Source of the DNA: Amoeboradix gromovi
Lineage: Eukaryota > Sanchytriomycota > Sanchytriomycetes > Sanchytriales > Sanchytriaceae
Assembly (NCBI GenBank): GCA_018985225.1
Contig: JADGIF010000272.1
Coordinates: 1-12,130, forward strand
Direction: 5' to 3'
DNA length: 12,130 nt
In this document: piece by piece, positions 8,622 to 12,130 of the stretch
Numbering within the stretch: position 1 is the stretch's first letter
Layout: each line of letters begins with the position of its first letter
Position numbers and translations under genes: made by a program
The notes under the pieces: model-generated
Told to the model about the DNA's origin: nothing
Database searches by the model: none
What the model saw: the letters and a program-made list of their open reading frames with translations, nothing else

Positions 8622-9323
8622 GTTACGAGTTCACTAGTGATAATAATTAGTCCCATTTTAGTTTGACCTCTTTAGTATAGAGCTCTCATTAAATAAGCTG
8701 TAATTTTCGATGGCATGGTGGACAAGTATTACTATTACCTTAATATTGTACGTCTAGCGTGGAAATCTATTCAGGGGTGATATATTCTCAATTGTATCAT
8801 TCTCAGCCACCCCAGATTGTATTATCAACTTAATTCAATTCTATTGGTATCTTTGTCAATGATAATGACTCACTCCAACACCAGCAATTCGCTGGAATAC
8901 CAGTTTCTTTATCAACGAGGAGATATGAGACCCATTCTGACCAAATGTCCTATCTCTAAGTAAGAGGAATACCTAGAAATTATACTAGAGATCCGAGATC
9001 TTCATGCCACCAAATACGAAAGTTTATCAGGAATAAGAAATGATGTTCTGTGAAGGTCGCAGGCCAAAGAAAGACATCCATATGCTGCCTTGTTTGTAAA
9101 CAAAACGACATTACAAACATCAAGACAGAATACGAAAATGGTTATCGACTGAGACATTGCAACTTATGCTCAAGTGCTAATCAGCCAGGTTATTTTACGA
9201 GAGATATTTCCAGTGCATTTTCATATTGAAAAAAAGGCTTGATGGCATATTGTGGGACTGATACATCTTTCCAGGAGGTCCTCCGACTTGGAGTTGGGGA
9301 TATTTTCTGAAATTGGGTCCCAT
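8622..9323. other. Divergent intergenic region with transposon debris
   Basis: These 702 bp separate the start of the 705-aa gene from the start of PRP5. The right part (9044-9229) is a Fanzor-like relic. To its left, one plus-strand frame (8715-9050) is broken by only three stops (8778, 8961, 9051) and has coding-like, helical content such as EEYLEIILEIRDLHATKYES, which may be further upstream debris of the same element. Nothing else definite is seen. PRP5 must be transcribed from this debris or from DNA within it. Confidence 0.5.
9044..9229 (+). pseudogene. Second Fanzor/TnpB-like C-terminal relic
   Basis: An open stretch of 61 codons between stops at 9041 and 9227 reads TSICCLVC (first zinc knuckle, cysteines at 9086 and 9095), then about 20 variable residues, RLRHCNLC (second knuckle, 9158 and 9167) and FTRDISSAF, the RuvC-III block with its Asp at 9203. 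This is the order zinc ribbon then RuvC-III of TnpB/Fanzor proteins. The segment before the ribbon reads GQRKTSICC, where the family normally has Glu two residues before the T-S pair; here the aligned residue is Gln. The stop at 9227 cuts the terminal helix, and no ATG or RuvC-I is seen in frame, so it is dead. Its ribbon spacing and sequence differ from the relic at 1-426, so it probably belongs to another lineage. The call rests on a short motif set. Confidence 0.45.
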
Positions 9324-11621
9324 ATGAAGCGGCAACTTGAAATTAAATCCAAGTGCTTATCAAAACGGAAGAAAACCAAAATAGCTTTCGAATCTTCCAG
9401 CGACAGCGAACCTGATCAGCACATAGAAGTCAATGATAACATATTTGAGCTGGTTAAAAGACAAGCTAAATATGACATGGAACACATTACAGGGAAAGAA
9501 TTGGAAAAGCCCTTGAACAATGCGGAAGATGAAGACCAAATTGATATTGTAGACTTGGCGCAATCCTTAAAAAAGAACAAGTCTATTCAAGAAATTGATC
9601 ATTCAACCATGAATTATGATAAAATTCAGAAAAAGTTTTATCAGGAATCTAAAGAGATTGAAGAAATGACTGCTGAGGAGGTTTCTGAATACAGATCTCA
9701 ACTTGATGGCATTAATGTCAGAGGTAAAAGATGCCCTAAACCAATTAAAACCTGGGAACAGGCTGGTCTACCACATGCTTGTTTTCGAGTAATTGTAGAA
9801 GAACTGAAGTTTGCAAAGCCAACACCGATTCAATGCCAAGCACTACCTATAGCTCTGAGTGGTAGGGATATTATAGGGATCGCTAAAACCGGCTCTGGAA
9901 AGTCACTAGCTTTTCTATTGCCATTATTTAGACATGTTATGGCTCAAAAACCTATAGAGGTTGGTGATGGTCCCATAGGTATTATACTGGCACCCACAAG
10001 AGAACTCGCTAATCAGATTTACAAGGAATGTAAAAATTTTACCAGATCGCACAATATTAATGCAGTTTGTGCTTACGGTGGCAGTAACATTGCTGCGAAT
10101 ATATCTGACTTGAAAAAAGTTACTCACATCCTAGTGTCTACACCGGGTAGAATGATTGATTTAATGACTGCGGGATCCGGTAAAATACTTTCGCTCAACC
10201 GAGTGACTTACTTTGTTCTTGATGAAGCGGATAGAATGTTTGATTTGGGTTTTGAACCACAAGTCATGAGAATTGTGAGGAATGTAAGACCCGATGCGCA
10301 GAAGCTGCTATTTAGCGCTACATTTCCTCGTCAGATGAACTCTTTAGCTCGTAAAATACTAATAAGGCCTATTCAAGTAGTTGTTGGAGGTCTTAGCGTA
10401 GTTTGCAATGATGTTGCCTTGCACGTTGAAGTGTTTTATGAAGAAGAAAGGAAGTGGTGGAGGTTATTACAAGTTTTGGGCGAGGAATTTAAGAAAAACC
10501 CAAACTCTCGAGTTTTAGTATTTGTTGACCGTCAAGAGAGTTGTGAGTATCTACTTGGTGAACTATTTAAGCGCGGATACTGCAGTATGTCATTGCATGG
10601 GAGCAAAGATCAATCAGAGCGAGATTCGGTTATAACTGATTTCAAATGTGGAAATATTCCGATAGTTATAGCCACATCTGTCGCTGCTCGCGGTTTGGAT
10701 GTGAAAGGATTGAATTTGGTTGTTAATTACGACTGCCCAAACCATTATGAGGACATGGTACATAGGTGTGGTAGGACAGGCAGAGCAGGTAATAAGGGTG
10801 TGGCATACACCTTTATAACTAGAGAACAGGAACAATATGCGCCTGAAATAGCCAGAGCACTTTCTGCATCTAAGACACCAATCCCTGACGATTTACAAAA
10901 ACTAGTGGATGCGTTTCAGCAAAAATACCAAAATGGTGAGGTTAGCAAACCTAACTCAGGATTTAGCGGCAAAGGCTTAGATAGAATAGAGCATCAAAGA
11001 GAAGAAGTGAAAAAGGTACAAAAGGGTATGACGCATAATGAGGAATCCTCTGAATCAGAAAATGAGCAAATTGCTGAAATTTACAAATCAAACAAAAAGT
11101 CAAGCAGCAATCAGAAACAGCAGGAAGATGAGGAGATATTCCTACTAGAAGAGACAGCTTATAGGACTGCAATTCAGCTAACTGATCCATACAACACTCT
11201 TGTGCCAACTAGTAAGGGACCTATGAGAGGAATTGATTACATAAAGATGGCAGAGGAAAAGATGAAGAAGATGTTCAGCAGCGGGAAGGTCATAAAAATA
11301 AGGACGACAGACAGCGCATACATGTACAAGACAGAAGTCGAAATAAACGACTATCCGGCAAAAACTAGATTTAGACTGACATCTAAAGAGCAACTAAACG
11401 CGTTCCACGAGTTAAGTGGAGCAGTAGTTACCGTTAGAGGCAGATACTACCCAGCTGGGTATAGACCGCGGAGAAACGAGGAGAAAAAGTTGTTCATTGG
11501 AATTGAGAGTGGTAGTTTTGACTTCGTTGAAAAAGCAAGAAATGAAATAATGAAGGAATTATCAGATGCGGCATCTGAGCCAATTGAATTTGGACAGGGA
11601 AACAGATATTCAGTGACTTGA
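9324..11621 (+). CDS. PRP5: Prp5/DDX46 spliceosomal DEAD-box ATPase
   Basis: The 765-aa protein is the RNA-dependent ATPase that remodels U2 snRNP and proofreads branch-point pairing in prespliceosome formation. A basic, Ser/Asp-rich N-terminus is followed by the Prp5-specific block GINVRGKRCPKPIKTWEQAG (about 129-148) and the Q motif KPTPIQ. Helicase motifs follow: AKTGSGKS (187-194), APTREL, STPGR, DEAD (300-303), SAT (331-333), then ATSVAARGLD and HRCGRTGRAG (from 480). After a low-complexity Glu/Ser/Lys linker (about 570-605), the last 110 residues form the KH-like domain of DDX46/Prp5 (near TRFRLTSKEQL and AVVTVRGRYYPAG). The open frame extends to a GTG at 9252, but the first ATG is at 9324 and gives a typical basic start, so I use it. 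No introns. It sits directly behind the Fanzor relic and ends 11 bp from the opposing gene's stop. A DPLD motif in the N-terminus, known from yeast and human, is not found. Confidence 0.94.
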   Translation: MKRQLEIKSKCLSKRKKTKIAFESSSDSEPDQHIEVNDNIFELVKRQAKYDMEHITGKELEKPLNNAEDEDQIDIVDLAQSLKKNKSIQEIDHSTMNYDKIQKKFYQESKEIEEMTAEEVSEYRSQLDGINVRGKRCPKPIKTWEQAGLPHACFRVIVEELKFAKPTPIQCQALPIALSGRDIIGIAKTGSGKSLAFLLPLFRHVMAQKPIEVGDGPIGIILAPTRELANQIYKECKNFTRSHNINAVCAYGGSNIAANISDLKKVTHILVSTPGRMIDLMTAGSGKILSLNRVTYFVLDEADRMFDLGFEPQVMRIVRNVRPDAQKLLFSATFPRQMNSLARKILIRPIQVVVGGLSVVCNDVALHVEVFYEEERKWWRLLQVLGEEFKKNPNSRVLVFVDRQESCEYLLGELFKRGYCSMSLHGSKDQSERDSVITDFKCGNIPIVIATSVAARGLDVKGLNLVVNYDCPNHYEDMVHRCGRTGRAGNKGVAYTFITREQEQYAPEIARALSASKTPIPDDLQKLVDAFQQKYQNGEVSKPNSGFSGKGLDRIEHQREEVKKVQKGMTHNEESSESENEQIAEIYKSNKKSSSNQKQQEDEEIFLLEETAYRTAIQLTDPYNTLVPTSKGPMRGIDYIKMAEEKMKKMFSSGKVIKIRTTDSAYMYKTEVEINDYPAKTRFRLTSKEQLNAFHELSGAVVTVRGRYYPAGYRPRRNEEKKLFIGIESGSFDFVEKARNEIMKELSDAASEPIEFGQGNRYSVT

Positions 11622-11632
11622 ACAAATTTATT

Positions 11633-12125
11633 TTAGCGTAACAAGTACACCAAAGGACCTCTATGATTAACCATGTTTAGTTGTGAAATAAATAAGTCTT
11701 TTTCAAGTACTGGCCTATCTTTTAGATTAAAATCAGGAGTTTGAGCTTTACTGGCTAGGTCTCTTAAACTCAAGTTACTGCTACTTCTAGTCACTTTTCT
11801 AGGCTTGAGGTTAGGCATTTTAAATGATTCTGATGTTAGGCTTCGAGTAATCTTACGAGAGAACCAAAACTCGCAAGAGATATTCAACATCCGATAGCTC
11901 GGCCACGATTTTTGAATATGGCATTTGAAACAATGTAACCAATATCTGTTTGAAAGCTAAAAGATACATGATTAATCCTGAAATCTCAACACTGGTGCAG
12001 TGTGGCAGCGGGTGATCCACTGTAAAACTCAACGAACTAATCAAGCAAGATATCTATATTATGTCAACCAGCGATTATAGGAAACAGTATTGCTACCGTT
12101 TCTTCTCTGCCACCGAGTCACCCAT
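11633..12125 (-). CDS. Small protein of unknown function, proposed three exons, 137 aa
   Basis: Proposed exons are 12125-12097 (29 nt), 12036-11889 (148 nt) and 11869-11633 (237 nt). They join in phase to give 137 aa beginning MGDSVAEKKR, then SLSFTVDHPLPHCTSVEISG, a helix with MPYSKIVAELSD, then FWFSRKITRSL and a basic Ser-rich tail (PNLKPRKVTRSSSN). The arrangement of a strand, Pro-x3-Cys, a leucine helix and a PY segment faintly resembles the start of p31comet (MAD2L1BP), but the protein is far too short and the match is only by pattern, so I leave it unnamed. The last exon is the best supported part; the first exon, within 5 bases of the window edge, is the weakest, and further 5' exons may lie beyond. 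It converges on PRP5 with 11 bp between stop codons. Confidence 0.4.
11870..11888 (-). other. Candidate 19-nt GT-AG intron in the right-edge gene
   Basis: On the minus strand this reads GTTGAATATCTCTTGCGAG. Removing it joins GAT to TTT in phase and continues the frame (AELSD then FWFSRK). Retained, the frame stops shortly after at TAA. Same length as the candidate in the RMD1-like gene. An indel in the adjacent TTTT run would be an alternative. Confidence 0.4.
12037..12096 (-). other. Candidate 60-nt GT-AG intron in the right-edge gene
   Basis: It runs from GTAGCA to TGATTAG on the minus strand and contains CCTATAAT and TTGACATAAT stretches that could act as branch sites. It splits an Arg codon (CG|T). 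The unspliced frame would meet TAG at its first codon. Support is weak because exon 1 is only 29 nt. Confidence 0.3.
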
Positions 12126-12130
12126 TTCCT

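Noticed and set aside
8881-8895. Inverted repeat CCAGC-aattc-GCTGG
   Set aside because: Five-base arms with a five-base loop are expected by chance; no T-tract or partner element is nearby.
2115-8910. Shared 12-mer taccagtttctt in both large spacers, near 2117 and 8898
   Set aside because: Flanks differ completely, so it is probably coincidence rather than a dispersed repeat.
9252-9323. Upstream extension of PRP5 by 24 codons
   Set aside because: It begins with GTG rather than ATG and adds residues unlike the usual Prp5 start; the ATG at 9324 is sufficient.
1-12130. tRNA, rRNA, CRISPR arrays, riboswitches and terminal inverted repeats of transposons
   Set aside because: Reading both strands of the non-coding stretches, I found no cloverleaf with a TTC loop, no repeat-spacer pattern and no convincing element ends around either Fanzor relic.

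Overview
This looks like a compact, AT-rich (judged by eye) nuclear segment from a eukaryote. It carries VPS18 of the HOPS/CORVET tethering complexes, the spliceosomal DEAD-box helicase PRP5/DDX46, and an RMD1/DUF155 family protein. The mix suggests an opisthokont, most likely a fungus or fungal relative with a reduced genome. That placement is inference; nothing here fixes the species.

Layout. Bases 1-426 hold the broken 3' end of a Fanzor/TnpB-like nuclease gene entering from the left. Next come a 194-aa protein of unknown function (525-1109, +) and a 274-aa protein of unknown function (1112-1936, -), whose stop codons lie 2 bp apart. A 542-bp spacer follows, with a 23-bp tandem repeat. Then comes an RMD1-like gene (2479-3664, -) whose two halves lie in different frames and join cleanly through a 19-nt GT-AG intron. 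It shares a 258-bp divergent promoter region with VPS18 (3923-6478, +). VPS18 converges at 25 bp on a 705-aa protein of unknown function (6504-8621, -). The 702-bp gap before PRP5 (9324-11621, +) holds a second, different Fanzor-like remnant. PRP5 converges at 11 bp on a small gene at the right edge (11633-12125, -), read here as three exons, one junction being again a 19-nt GT-AG intron.

How the genes relate. VPS18 works in endosome/vacuole fusion. PRP5 loads U2 snRNP at the branch point and so acts directly on introns like the ones proposed here. The genes do not form an operon. Organisation is by divergent and convergent pairs with almost no 3' spacing. The most notable signals are the two independent 19-nt intron candidates and the two unrelated-looking Fanzor relics.
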